Source of the DNA: Candidatus Acidiferrum typicum
Lineage (GTDB): Bacteria; Acidobacteriota; Terriglobia; Acidiferrales; UBA7541
Assembly: GCA_025463055.1 (NCBI GenBank)
Contig: JAOAPV010000047.1
Coordinates: forward strand, 62,001 to 126,000
Reading direction: 5' to 3'
Length of the DNA stretch: 64,000 bases
Shown here in pieces: positions 16,467 through 26,339 of this stretch. A model generated the notes under the pieces. The model was not told the origin of the DNA. It searched no databases and saw nothing but the letters and a program-made list of their open reading frames with translations. Each line of letters starts with the position of its first letter. Position 1 is the first letter of the stretch. Both the position numbers and the translations under genes were made by a program.

Positions 16467-19334
16467 ATGTTCCGACGGCTGTCAGTCTTGGCGCTCGTCA
16501 TTATTGCGCTGCACATCGCGGCGGTGCTGACGCTCGGAATATCATGGACTGGATCGCTCGTAGGGAACCTGCTGCAGATCGTGTCGTGCGGGCTGGCGGT
16601 TACCGCGTCGATTGTCGCCTCGCGGCGCGCCACGGGATTGAGCCGTCGGTTCTGGCGTCTCTTCGCATGTGGATTGGCTATCTGGGGAGTGGCGAACCTC
16701 GGCTGGATGTACTACGAAATCGTGCTGCGTATGGAGCCGCCCACGGGCTCGGTAGTGCGATTTTTGTTCGGCACACAGTCGATCTTCTTCGCGCTCGCGG
16801 TCTTTTTAAACCAGGACAAAGACTCCTCGACGCTTGACCTGGAATCCGCACTTGATTTCGTCCAAATCGCCATCGTTTTCTTTTTCATTTTTCTTGGATT
16901 TTATTACATACCGTCATACCACCTGGATACGCACAGCGCCTACGTGCGAGAGATATGGGTGGAAGTCGGCGAAAACACGGCACTTGTATTGCTCGCCTTG
17001 GCACAAGGAATCCGGGCGCGATCAAGCCAGATGCGAAAACTGTACCAGGGCTTCGCCATGTACTTGCTGGCATATGCCGTGTGCGCGGGGGTCGCGGATT
17101 ACCTACAGACAAAGAATGCCACTCCGACGGGAACATGGTGCGACCTCGGATGGACCGTTCCGCTGCTGGGAGCCGCAATGTGGGCGGCGAATTGGCAACC
17201 ATCGCCCGCAGTCCCAGGTCCGCAGCGTGTGCGGCAAAAAAGATTTGGTGAAATGCTGCTGGATAATTCCACGCTCGCTCTCGCGCCTCTGATCGTTTTG
17301 CTGCAAGTAGCGCAGCTCGGAACGGAATGGCGGGCGCTGCGGTTCACCCTGCTGGGTCTTTCCATTGTGTGCTATGCGGCGCGGCTGGGAGTCACGCAAT
17401 ATCGACAGAGCCGGGCCGAAGACACGTTAGAACGGCACAATCGCGCGATGGACTCGGCGGCGAACGGAATCGCGATTGTGGACGCGAAGGGCCAACATTC
17501 GTACGCCAATGCCGCGTTTGCACAGATGATGGGGCACGACACCGCGGAATCCATCTTGCGCCGACCGTGGCGCGACATTTATGCACCGCAGGACGTTGCG
17601 AGAGTGGAAGAGGACATTCGCGAATCACTCCGCAAAAGCGGGAAGTGGCAGGGGCCTGTGAATATTCACCGGCAGGACGGGAGCACGCTGCCGGTGGAAA
17701 TGGCGATCACGAGTTTGCCGGACGGCGGGGTAGTTTGCGTCAGCCGTGACATGACAGCCAAGCGTGACGCCGAAAACGCGCGTGCGCAAGCGGAAGCGAA
17801 ATACCGCATGCTGGTCGAGCAAGTGGCGGCGGTCAGCTACATTGCCGAGCTGGGAATGCACGGAGAATGGCTCTACGTCAGCCCCCAGGTGGAGACGATG
17901 TTTGGATTTTCGGCCGAAGAGTGGCTGACAGATTCGCGGGCATGGACGAAGCATGTACATCCGGAAGATCACAACGTCGTGGAGGCCGCAGAACAGGCGA
18001 GCCAGCGCGGGGAGCGTTTTCAGGCGGAGTATCGAATTGTCCGCAAAGACGGGCGCGTAATTTGGGTAAGCGACACGGCCGTGGTGGTAGAGGGGAGCGG
18101 CGCACATCCGTTGATGGAAGGAATTATTGTAGACATCACGGAGCGCAAGCAGCTCGAGACCCAATTGCAACAGTCGCGGCGTATGGAGGCAATTGGCAGG
18201 TTGGCAGGCGGAATCGCCCACGACTTCAATAATCTACTGACGATTATTAAAGGTTATACGGAACTCGCGCTGCAGCGGCCGAGAATTTCGCCCGAGCTGC
18301 AAGCGGACGTGGAGCGCATCGAAGACGCTTCGGAGCGCGCGAGCACGCTGGTGCGCCAACTACTGGCGTTCAGCCGGCGACAAGTGTTGCAGCCGAAGCT
18401 CTTGGACTTGAACAGCATCGTTTTAGGATTGGACAAGCTGCTGCGGCGCTTGATGGACGAAGAGATCCGAATGTCTACGATTCCGGGGAAAGATACTGGC
18501 ACTATCAAAGCGGACCCCGGGCAGATGGAACAAGTGATTATGAATTTGGTGGTGAACGCGCGCGACGCGATGCCAAAGGGCGGCCGGCTCACGGTAGAAA
18601 CAGCGAACGTGGACCTGGACGCGGCGTATGCTAGCGAACACGCGACTGTAAAGGCGGGACGTTACGTGATGCTGGCCGTTTCCGACACTGGGACTGGAAT
18701 GAGTCCGGAAACCGTAGCGCATATTTTCGAGCCTTTTTACACGACGAAAGAAAGCGGGCGCGGCACGGGGCTGGGGCTTTCCACAGTCTATGGAATTGTG
18801 AAGCAGAGCGGCGGGTACATTTGGGTGTACAGCGAGTTGGGGCGAGGATCATCGTTCAAGGTATATCTGCCGCGCGTCGAGCAGGCGCCCGAGGCACTGC
18901 CCGCAATCAAGCCTGCGAGCGGGAAACAGACCGGATCGGAAACTATTTTGCTGGTGGAAGATCAGCCGCAGGTTCGTGAGCTCGCGCGGATGGCGTTGTC
19001 TGAAAAAGGATACACGGTGCTGGTGGCCTCGAGCCCCGAAGACGCGGAGGATGCGCGCTCGAAGCATGGGGCGGAGATTCATTTGTTGTTGACCGATTTG
19101 ATTCTGCCGGGAATCAGCGGGCGGGAGTTGGCGAAGCGGCTGACGGCGCTGCATCCAAAGATGTGCGTGCTGTATATGTCTGGCTACACGTTTAACATCA
19201 TGGCGCAGGGCGCAACGGAAGGTGGGATGCTGGAGGATGGCATGGCGTTCCTGCAGAAACCGTTCACCCCGAGCGGGCTTACAGAGAAGGTGCGCGAGGT
19301 GCTGGACCGTAGCGTTGCGACAAGCAGAAGCTGA
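16467..19334 (+). CDS. hybrid sensor histidine kinase with two PAS domains and receiver
   Basis: The 955-residue protein has about eight hydrophobic segments in residues 1 to 310, two PAS domains (about 325 to 440 and 450 to 560, the second with the PAC motif GIIVDITERKQLE), a HisKA domain with phospho-accepting His585 in GGIAHDFNNLLTI, an HATPase domain (MNLVVNARDAMPKGG, DTGTGMSP, GTGLGLSTVYGIV) and a C-terminal receiver with Asp877 in LLLTDLILPG. This is a hybrid kinase of the kind common in Acidobacteriota. The signal is not known. GGAAGGAG lies before the start. No response regulator gene is adjacent, so the built-in receiver probably passes the phosphate on or tunes the kinase. Confidence 0.9.
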   Translation: MFRRLSVLALVIIALHIAAVLTLGISWTGSLVGNLLQIVSCGLAVTASIVASRRATGLSRRFWRLFACGLAIWGVANLGWMYYEIVLRMEPPTGSVVRFLFGTQSIFFALAVFLNQDKDSSTLDLESALDFVQIAIVFFFIFLGFYYIPSYHLDTHSAYVREIWVEVGENTALVLLALAQGIRARSSQMRKLYQGFAMYLLAYAVCAGVADYLQTKNATPTGTWCDLGWTVPLLGAAMWAANWQPSPAVPGPQRVRQKRFGEMLLDNSTLALAPLIVLLQVAQLGTEWRALRFTLLGLSIVCYAARLGVTQYRQSRAEDTLERHNRAMDSAANGIAIVDAKGQHSYANAAFAQMMGHDTAESILRRPWRDIYAPQDVARVEEDIRESLRKSGKWQGPVNIHRQDGSTLPVEMAITSLPDGGVVCVSRDMTAKRDAENARAQAEAKYRMLVEQVAAVSYIAELGMHGEWLYVSPQVETMFGFSAEEWLTDSRAWTKHVHPEDHNVVEAAEQASQRGERFQAEYRIVRKDGRVIWVSDTAVVVEGSGAHPLMEGIIVDITERKQLETQLQQSRRMEAIGRLAGGIAHDFNNLLTIIKGYTELALQRPRISPELQADVERIEDASERASTLVRQLLAFSRRQVLQPKLLDLNSIVLGLDKLLRRLMDEEIRMSTIPGKDTGTIKADPGQMEQVIMNLVVNARDAMPKGGRLTVETANVDLDAAYASEHATVKAGRYVMLAVSDTGTGMSPETVAHIFEPFYTTKESGRGTGLGLSTVYGIVKQSGGYIWVYSELGRGSSFKVYLPRVEQAPEALPAIKPASGKQTGSETILLVEDQPQVRELARMALSEKGYTVLVASSPEDAEDARSKHGAEIHLLLTDLILPGISGRELAKRLTALHPKMCVLYMSGYTFNIMAQGATEGGMLEDGMAFLQKPFTPSGLTEKVREVLDRSVATSRS

Positions 19335-19357
19335 CGTTGTGCAGGGCGCGCTATTCG

Positions 19358-20935
19358 TTAGTCAGGCTTTGGCACTGAGCCTGGCGTTGCAGGCAAACTC
19401 GCCGGGGCATCAGAAGCGCCCTTGGGCTTGCCGATTGCAGCAATACTCTCTACGTTGAATTTCTTATAGTCCGAATAGCGCGTTACTTCGTTAACCTTGA
19501 TTGCCTTCACCAGCAGGACGCGCACGCCGACGTGAGCTTCTTCGTAAGTTGGCAGCCAAACTTCGTTGTTAACGTAAGCTTGTTCAAAGACAAAACTTGT
19601 GCCCTTTTGCAGGTTGGCGATCACGCCGCCGCCGAAGCGGAAATCTCCGACAAAATAACCTTCCAGGCGCGCGACATCGTGGGCCTTTTCGTCAATCCAA
19701 ACAACACCGGCCAGCTCATGGACTACTTTCTCGACCAATTTGTGCGGCTTGAATTCGGGATTGGGCTCGAAGTCAAAGACCAGGACATCCTGGCCGCGGA
19801 AGCGCTCGCGCCGGGGATTCACGAATTGGCTTGCGCGAAGGAATATCTCGATGCCCGGTTCATCGTCAGCCCCTTTGTCCTTTCCCTCTTCCTTGGCTTT
19901 TTCCTCCTTAGCTTCCTTTTTTGCGTCGCGCTTCTCGATATCTTGAATTTCCTTTTGCACTCTATCGTTTTCCTTCTTCTGTTCTTCCTCGCTCAGCGGC
20001 TTGCCATCTTTCTTGACCAAAGTGGAGACTTCGTGCCCGCCCAAATAGAAAAAATTGGATTCGCGCAGTTCGCGTTTGCTGATTTTTCCGGTTTTATCGT
20101 ATTCGGTTTCTTCTTCGCTGCGAGTGCCCGCGTAGTTTTCCTTGATTTTGTCGATAGCCTTCTGGTTATCGTCAATTTCTTTGAACAGCGCCTTCAAGTC
20201 TGGTAGCTGAACTTGCGATTTCTTGGGGAAGTCAAAGACTCGCTCACCGACCGAGCCGTTCACTTCCGCGCGCGTCACGGTGATCTCGTAGGTTTCTGTT
20301 CCGCGGTGCAGCTCGATTTTGTAGGCGATTTTCAGGCCGTTCAGCGGGCGGTAGTCATCGTAGAAAATTTGCTCGTCGATCCCACCGATCGTGGCTGCCT
20401 CTTCCACGATGAGGTGCGTCTGAGGATCGAAGAAGACATGCCGCTTCACGCCACTCGTAGTGGTGACTTCAATTTCTAACGCGTCTCTGCCGCGCACTTT
20501 TGCAAAACTAGCGAAACCGATGCCGATCTTGTTCTTCCTGGCGTCCACCAGGTGCGAATTGTAGTACTGTCCAGCAGCTTCGAGTTGGCTGCCTTCCGCG
20601 CCGACCAGCGTTGCGAACTCACCATTCGCGGTGCGGCGCCATGCGGACTTGCCGTTGTAAGCTTCGATTAAACTGGTGTCACCTGCGACGACTTCGGAGT
20701 AATAACGGTTGGGCAGTCTTGTATTAAGCGTATAGGTTCCGGACTTGCCATCTGGCGTGTAAAAAGTGCCTTCAATCGCGATCGTTCGAGCCTTAGAAAG
20801 CGCTTTGGAGCCACCCGCAGCCTTGATGTATTGCTCGACCAGTTTCTGGGGGTCTTGCGCGGATGCGGCCGCGGGAAGAAGGGTCAGGCAAAATATGGCT
20901 ATTGACGCGAGCTTCTGCGTAGTCATGGTGCTCAT
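19358..20935 (-). CDS. secreted LolA-like (outer-membrane lipoprotein-sorting type) protein
   Basis: The 525-residue protein has a cleavable signal peptide (IAIFCLTLLPAAASAQ). The body has two beta-rich halves resembling the LolA/LppX half-barrel: one about 25 to 240 with VKRHVFFDPQTHLIVEEA and YDDYRPLNGLKIAYKIEL, and another about 370 to 490 with VWIDEKAHDVARLEGYF. Between them lies a long Lys/Glu-rich segment (EKRDAKKEAKEEKAKEEGK) that should form a charged helix. It probably acts in the periplasm on lipids or lipoproteins. The ADOP permease gene ends upstream of it on the same strand, 56 bases away, so an envelope transport unit is possible. Confidence 0.65.
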   Translation of the reverse strand: MSTMTTQKLASIAIFCLTLLPAAASAQDPQKLVEQYIKAAGGSKALSKARTIAIEGTFYTPDGKSGTYTLNTRLPNRYYSEVVAGDTSLIEAYNGKSAWRRTANGEFATLVGAEGSQLEAAGQYYNSHLVDARKNKIGIGFASFAKVRGRDALEIEVTTTSGVKRHVFFDPQTHLIVEEAATIGGIDEQIFYDDYRPLNGLKIAYKIELHRGTETYEITVTRAEVNGSVGERVFDFPKKSQVQLPDLKALFKEIDDNQKAIDKIKENYAGTRSEEETEYDKTGKISKRELRESNFFYLGGHEVSTLVKKDGKPLSEEEQKKENDRVQKEIQDIEKRDAKKEAKEEKAKEEGKDKGADDEPGIEIFLRASQFVNPRRERFRGQDVLVFDFEPNPEFKPHKLVEKVVHELAGVVWIDEKAHDVARLEGYFVGDFRFGGGVIANLQKGTSFVFEQAYVNNEVWLPTYEEAHVGVRVLLVKAIKVNEVTRYSDYKKFNVESIAAIGKPKGASDAPASLPATPGSVPKPD

Positions 20936-20991
20936 AGATAGGAACGCAGGTTCATGGCAAAAGTTTCCTATGGTTTACACAATCCGACGAT

Positions 20992-23418
20992 CTATTCGTA
21001 GCGCAAGGCGACGATGGGATCCACACGGGTGGCGCGTCGCGCGGGGAAGTAGCACGCTGCGACGCTAATGAGCGTCAGGAGCAATGCCACGACTAGGAAC
21101 GTTGTCGGATCGAATATGCTGATTCCGTACAAGAAGGTTCGCAGCAGGCGCGTGAGCACGAGCGCAGCGATCAAGCCAGCGGCGACACCGAACAGAGCAA
21201 TCCTGGCTCCTTCGCCGACAATGCTGCGAAAAACGTCCGTGGCTTGGGCGCCGAGGGTGACGCGAATGCCGATCTCGTTAGTGCGCTGCGTGACGGTGTA
21301 CGACATGACGCCGTAAACTCCAACGGCTGCGAGCAAGAGTGCGAGAGCGGCGAAGATGCCGATGAGCCAGGTGCGAAAGCGCGGCTGCGCTACGCTGGCG
21401 GACATGTTTTCTTCCATGCTGCGAACTTTCACCAGCGGCTGATTAGGATCGATTTCAGCTAGAGCGCTGCGCAGGGCCGAGGCCTGAGCCAAGGGATCCG
21501 CGGCCGTCCGTAGAACGACCGACATCTGGAACACCGGCAAGAGCGCGTCGGCTTGACGGTAAGGTAGGTACATTTCGGCGGCAGGCCCGAGATCGAGCCC
21601 CTGCAGCAGATCTCCCACAACGCCCACAACTTCCATCCACGGGACTTCCTTATCCGGTATGGCTCCGAGTTGCATGCGCTTCCCGATCGGATTTTCGCCC
21701 GCGAAAAAGGTACGCGCCATAGTGGCGTTAATGACCACGACCGCTGGCGACTTGTCCGTATCGGCAGGCGTGAATAGGCGGCCTTGCAACATCGGCACAC
21801 CCAGCGTTTCAAAATAGTGCGGCGTGACGGTGCGATATCCGGCGGCGATGAATTCGTGGGCGCTCTTGGGCGGGCGTCCGTAAATGTTGAAATGAATGAT
21901 GCTGCCGCCGCCGCTCACGGGAAGGAAAGAGGCGGCTGCGGCCGAGCGGACACCGGGAAGAGCTTTGGCGCGTTCAACCAGGCGATCGAAAAATTCGAAA
22001 CGCTGCTCGGGCTTCGCATAAGCATTTTGCGAAAGAGGAATGTCAGCGACGAGCAGATGATCGGCCTGGAAGCCGGGAGGCACATCTTGCAGGCGTGAAA
22101 AGCTTCGCAGGAGCAATCCCGCCCCGACTAGAAGCAACATAGCGAGCGCGGTCTCGGTGGCGACAAGGGCCGCGCGGACACGATGCTGGCCCGGCCCGGC
22201 CGTGGATCCGCGCGACCCTTCGTTTAGCGTTCCGCGCAAATCAAGTTTGGCGGTACGGAGCGCTGGCACGAGACCGAATACCAAACCGGTCAAGACAGAC
22301 AGCACTAACGTGAAGACTAAGACCGAACGATCGAGGGTGACGGAAAAGGCTTGCGGAACACTGCCAGCGGAAATTCTTAACAAAGGCCCGAGCGAGGCAG
22401 AGGCCAGAAATAAACCCAGAATGCCGCCCGCGACCGAAACTAAAACACTTTCGGTCAGCAGTTGGCGAATGATGCGGCCGCGGCTTGCACCCATCGAAGT
22501 GCGGATGGCGACTTCCCGCCCGCGTGACGCAGAGCGCGCAAGCAAAAGATTAGCGACGTTGACACACGCGATGAGCAGAACGAAGCTGACAGCGCCGAGA
22601 AGAAGGATCAGCGCGGGGCGGACATTCTGTACCATTTGCTCCTGCATACCGACGATGTCTGCACTCGTGCCGGTGTTGTAGTCCGGATACTGCTGCTCAA
22701 GGCGCTTGGTGATAGCCACCATTTCCGTTCGCGCTTGTTCGCGGGAGACGCCGGGCTTGAGCCGCGCGATAGCAATGATCCCGGGGTGCCAGTTGCGATC
22801 ATCGGGCAAAGTTTTCGCCCACGGCATAAGAGGGACGAAGACGTCGGCAGGCTGCAAAACTTGGAAATTAGGAGGCAGCACACCAATCACGGTGTAAGGC
22901 CGCGAATCCAAATTAATTGGCTTGCCAAGAATATATTGCGAGCTGCCGAAGCGGCGTTGCCATAAGCCATAGCTGAGCACAACCACCGGAGCGCCGCCGG
23001 CGCGATCGTCCTCGACGGTGAATGTGCGCCCCGCAACAGTATTTGCGCCGAGCATTGAGAAAAGGCCGGCAGTGGCCATACGCGCGTTCAGGCGCTCGGG
23101 TTCTCCTGCGTCGGTCAAGGTCAGCGTTGTGCCCCTTGTACCTTCCAGGGACTCAAAGGAACGGCTTTGGTCGCGCCAATCGAGCCAGTTCTGATAGGAA
23201 GTGGAAATCACTGGAAAAGAACTCTTCTCAGCGACGATCACCAAACGGGCGGGATCGCGGAATTCCAGCGGACGAAGCAGCACGGCGTTTACCACGCTGA
23301 AAATCGCCGTATTTGCGCCGATTCCGAGGGCCAGGGTCAGAATCGCAATGGCAGTGAAACCCGGATTCCGCGCGAGCACGCGGAACGCATAGGGCAGGTC
23401 ATGCAGGATCGTATCCAT
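20992..23418 (-). CDS. ADOP-type ABC permease (MacB/FtsX family)
   Basis: The 808-residue protein has the duplicated MacB/FtsX layout: an N-terminal membrane segment ([20 protein letters not shown] then [20 protein letters not shown]), a large periplasmic MacB core, a three-segment FtsX domain with the ADOP-typical [20 protein letters not shown]-like stretch, a second periplasmic region and a final FtsX domain ending in [19 protein letters not shown] chose the ATG at 23418 (GGGAG upstream) instead of the open frame to 23532, since the added residues look noncoding. Unlike the other two ADOP proteins here it lacks the N-terminal soluble extension. No ATPase gene is adjacent, normal for orphan permeases of this family. 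Confidence 0.88.
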   Translation of the reverse strand: MDTILHDLPYAFRVLARNPGFTAIAILTLALGIGANTAIFSVVNAVLLRPLEFRDPARLVIVAEKSSFPVISTSYQNWLDWRDQSRSFESLEGTRGTTLTLTDAGEPERLNARMATAGLFSMLGANTVAGRTFTVEDDRAGGAPVVVLSYGLWQRRFGSSQYILGKPINLDSRPYTVIGVLPPNFQVLQPADVFVPLMPWAKTLPDDRNWHPGIIAIARLKPGVSREQARTEMVAITKRLEQQYPDYNTGTSADIVGMQEQMVQNVRPALILLLGAVSFVLLIACVNVANLLLARSASRGREVAIRTSMGASRGRIIRQLLTESVLVSVAGGILGLFLASASLGPLLRISAGSVPQAFSVTLDRSVLVFTLVLSVLTGLVFGLVPALRTAKLDLRGTLNEGSRGSTAGPGQHRVRAALVATETALAMLLLVGAGLLLRSFSRLQDVPPGFQADHLLVADIPLSQNAYAKPEQRFEFFDRLVERAKALPGVRSAAAASFLPVSGGGSIIHFNIYGRPPKSAHEFIAAGYRTVTPHYFETLGVPMLQGRLFTPADTDKSPAVVVINATMARTFFAGENPIGKRMQLGAIPDKEVPWMEVVGVVGDLLQGLDLGPAAEMYLPYRQADALLPVFQMSVVLRTAADPLAQASALRSALAEIDPNQPLVKVRSMEENMSASVAQPRFRTWLIGIFAALALLLAAVGVYGVMSYTVTQRTNEIGIRVTLGAQATDVFRSIVGEGARIALFGVAAGLIAALVLTRLLRTFLYGISIFDPTTFLVVALLLTLISVAACYFPARRATRVDPIVALRYE

Positions 23419-23547
23419 GGGTACTCCCGGAGTTTCGCTGGCTAGAGTATCAGACGCGTGAGACGCGAAGACGTTTCCGCCGCGAAGAGCAGAACGACGC
23501 TGGTTAAGGCGCCGCCGTGCTGCACTATGCATTCCTGGGACTGCCTA

Positions 23548-24894
23548 TTATTTCGCTTTCGGGCGATTTAAATATTTCTCGTAGAGGGCTTTCTGTTTGT
23601 TGTCGAGCGAGGTGAGCTGTCCCTTGATGAAGAGATAACGAACCTCGGTGGTGAGCTCGAGCGGATCACCGTTGGTCACGATGACGTTGGCGATCTTGCC
23701 GCTCTCCAGCGTACCAACTTGATCAGCAAGGCCAAAAATTTCGGCCGGATACAAGGTCACGGCCTTGAGTGCTTCATCATATGGAAGACCGTAAGCCACG
23801 GCGTTTGCGGCTTGTTGGCCCAGGCGTCGCGCGAAAGAATTGTCGAAGCTGCCGAAGGCAAATTTTACGCCCGCCGCCGCCAGTTCCGCAGGCTGCGTCA
23901 GCAAGCGGTCATACGGATCGTCTTCTTCGCCAGGCAGGGTCAGCGTGGGACCAAGAATTACAGGGATGCCCTTCGAGCGCAGCAGATCCTTTACCTTGTA
24001 TGCTTCGGCGCCACCGCCGAGAATCATTTTTAGTTTTTGCTTTTCGCAGAACTCCACCGCGCCGCGAATGTCGCGCGCTTTGTCGGCAAATACCAGAACC
24101 GGCAGTTCCCCGCGTGTGACCGGCACCAGTGCGTCCAGCTTGACGTCGCGTTGAAAGTCGCCGGCACCACCGTGACCGAGCGCTTGCGCGTAATGGCGGG
24201 CACGCTCAAGCCAGTCAGTGAGCTCGATCACCTGTTTCTCGTATTCTTGCTTGGCGTCGCTATAAGACTTTTCCTTTCTGGAAAACGTGGAGAAATCAAA
24301 TGTCTTAGTCTCGATGGTCGGCCAGTTGAGCACCATCGCAACGCTCTTCTTCAGAAGCATGTCACTGATGGTCCAGCCGGACATGTGAATCGCGGACGCT
24401 TGCCCGCCCAAGATTCCCGTCGCCCCGCCGGAGTCCATGCCTCCGCTCGCCGGCACAGCAAGAACCTCGGTAATTCCCGAGGCGCGGGTCACCGGAATGT
24501 GTTCGCTCGACGGCAGCACTGCTTCAGCGGCAACCACGTCCGGATTGAACTGACCAGTTTCGGCGGAATCCACAGTGGCACTGACGGCGCCGATTTCGCG
24601 CAAGCCCATCTGCGTGACTGGATCAAATAAGCCGGGATACACCTGCAGACCCTTGCCATCAATCACCTGCGCGCCTACCGGGACTTCCACGGCCGCTCCG
24701 ACGTTTGCAATCTTGCCGTTCTGAATTACGACCGTCCCATCATCAATTATGGTGCCGGAAAGTGTGAAAATCTTCGCGTGCGTGATGGCGTAAGTAGTCG
24801 GCTGAGCTTGCGCACTAGCTGTCTTCGGAAGGCAAGGGAGCGTCAGTACACAAAGAACATAAATCAAAGCGCGCGGCAAAATAGGAAGCTTCAC
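23548..24894 (-). CDS. secreted amidohydrolase-family protein lacking the HxH motif
   Basis: The 448-residue protein has a signal peptide (PRALIYVLCVLTLPCLPKTA) and an amidohydrolase fold: an N-terminal beta sandwich part (AKIFTLSGTIIDDGTVVIQN), the TIM-barrel entry YPGLFDPVTQMGL, and the C-terminal VTLYPAEIFGLADQVGTLES with GKIANVIVTNGDPL. The first metal-binding HxH of the family is replaced by FDP, so classical metal catalysis is doubtful. It is the last gene of a three-gene set; its start overlaps the upstream amidohydrolase gene by four bases. It may form a complex with that partner. Confidence 0.82.
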   Translation of the reverse strand: MKLPILPRALIYVLCVLTLPCLPKTASAQAQPTTYAITHAKIFTLSGTIIDDGTVVIQNGKIANVGAAVEVPVGAQVIDGKGLQVYPGLFDPVTQMGLREIGAVSATVDSAETGQFNPDVVAAEAVLPSSEHIPVTRASGITEVLAVPASGGMDSGGATGILGGQASAIHMSGWTISDMLLKKSVAMVLNWPTIETKTFDFSTFSRKEKSYSDAKQEYEKQVIELTDWLERARHYAQALGHGGAGDFQRDVKLDALVPVTRGELPVLVFADKARDIRGAVEFCEKQKLKMILGGGAEAYKVKDLLRSKGIPVILGPTLTLPGEEDDPYDRLLTQPAELAAAGVKFAFGSFDNSFARRLGQQAANAVAYGLPYDEALKAVTLYPAEIFGLADQVGTLESGKIANVIVTNGDPLELTTEVRYLFIKGQLTSLDNKQKALYEKYLNRPKAK

Positions 24895-26339
24895 CGCGCA
24901 CCTCCGAAGACATCGTCAACTTGCGGCGGCTTCGGCTTTTCTTCTGGCTTTTTCTCTTCTGACTTCTCGCCGGCCTTTTTCGCGGCCTTCTTCTCTTTTT
25001 CGAGCAGCGCCTTCTTTTCCTTTTCACGAACGGGCCGGTCGGCGATGTCGCGCTGGCGATCAAAGTAGACGCGGCCATCGATCAACGTCTTCTGGACCAC
25101 GGCGTAATCGCTAAGCGGATCGTGGTTGTAAATGACTAGGTCTGCGTCCTTTCCGGTATCGATCGTGCCAACTCGCTTGTCAATCCCGAGCTGAATCGCC
25201 GGATTCAGGGTCACCAACTTGAGCGCCTCGTCATGCGAAAGCCCGCCAAACTTGATGCTCTTCGCGGCTTCCTGATTGAGGTGTGTAGCCTCCTCCGCGT
25301 CGTCGGAATTCACGGAGACGAGAACGCCGCGACGCGTCATCAATGCGGCGTTATAAGGAATCGCATCATAGGCTTCGACTTTGTAAGCCCACCAATCAGA
25401 AAAGGTGGACGCGCCCGCGCCGGACGCAGCGATTTCGTCAGCCACTTTGTAGCCTTCCAAAACATGCTGGAACGTGCGCACCTTGAACCCAAATTCCTTG
25501 GCCACGCGCAAGAGCATCAGGATTTCGTCTTCGCGATAGCAGTGCGAATGCACGTATCGCTTCCCTTCAAGCACTTCGACAAGTGGCTCGAGCCGCAAAT
25601 CTCGACGCGGCGGAATTAAGTTTTTCTCGCCGCTGGCAGTGCGCTTGTTGTAACCGTCCCACGAAGCCTTGTAATCGCGCGCTTCCGTAAACGCGCCGCG
25701 AATTGTTTCCTCGACACCCATGCGCGTCGCCGGATAGCGCGCCGTGCCGCGACTGAAATTGGAGCGCTTGGGATTCTCGCCGAGCGCGAACTTGATGCCC
25801 GGCAGCGCGCCTTCAAAGGGCAGCCTGGAGGCCGGCTGTCCCCAACGCAGCTTAATCACAATAGTTTGACCGCCGATGGCGTTAGCGCTGCCATGCAGCA
25901 CGTTGGCCACCGTGACGCCGCCGGCCAAATCGCGATAAATATCCACGTCATCCGGATTCAGCACGTCACCGATGTTGACGGTAGAGGAGACCGATACGCT
26001 GCCCTCGTTAACGCTACCGTCCACAGCGATGTGCGAGTGGCAGTCGATAATTCCGGGCATGACGAACTGTCCGCCGGCGTCAATTATCTGCGCATCCTTC
26101 GGGGCCTTTACGGACGCGCCAACCTCCGCGATTTTTCCATCTTTGATCAAGATCGAGCCACGCTCGATAGTGCCGTGGCTTACCGTCAATATGGTGGCGT
26201 TTTGAATCAATATAATGGGCGAGCCTTCGGCGGCGACCGCGGGAGATTTGGGAGCGTCGGCCAGAAGAGTCGCAGGCGACGTAAGCAGCGCGCAGCAGAT
26301 AAGGAGTCTCGCGCCGCAGATAAATGTCGCCGTTCTCAT
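24891..26339 (-). CDS. secreted amidohydrolase, imidazolonepropionase-like
   Basis: The 482-residue protein has a signal peptide (ICGARLLICCALLTSPATLLA) and the full amidohydrolase set: HxH in MPGIIDCHSHIAVDG, later His residues in KRYVHSHCYREDEI and VRTFQHVLEGYK, and the Asp in LVSVNSDDAEEA, so a metal centre can form. The C-terminus is a long Lys/Glu-rich helix then KPPQVDDVFGG. It is the middle gene of three that overlap by four bases each, so all are translationally coupled. Substrates are likely cyclic amides or dipeptide-like compounds, as for related dipeptidases, but this is family inference. Confidence 0.87.
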   Translation of the reverse strand: MRTATFICGARLLICCALLTSPATLLADAPKSPAVAAEGSPIILIQNATILTVSHGTIERGSILIKDGKIAEVGASVKAPKDAQIIDAGGQFVMPGIIDCHSHIAVDGSVNEGSVSVSSTVNIGDVLNPDDVDIYRDLAGGVTVANVLHGSANAIGGQTIVIKLRWGQPASRLPFEGALPGIKFALGENPKRSNFSRGTARYPATRMGVEETIRGAFTEARDYKASWDGYNKRTASGEKNLIPPRRDLRLEPLVEVLEGKRYVHSHCYREDEILMLLRVAKEFGFKVRTFQHVLEGYKVADEIAASGAGASTFSDWWAYKVEAYDAIPYNAALMTRRGVLVSVNSDDAEEATHLNQEAAKSIKFGGLSHDEALKLVTLNPAIQLGIDKRVGTIDTGKDADLVIYNHDPLSDYAVVQKTLIDGRVYFDRQRDIADRPVREKEKKALLEKEKKAAKKAGEKSEEKKPEEKPKPPQVDDVFGGAR

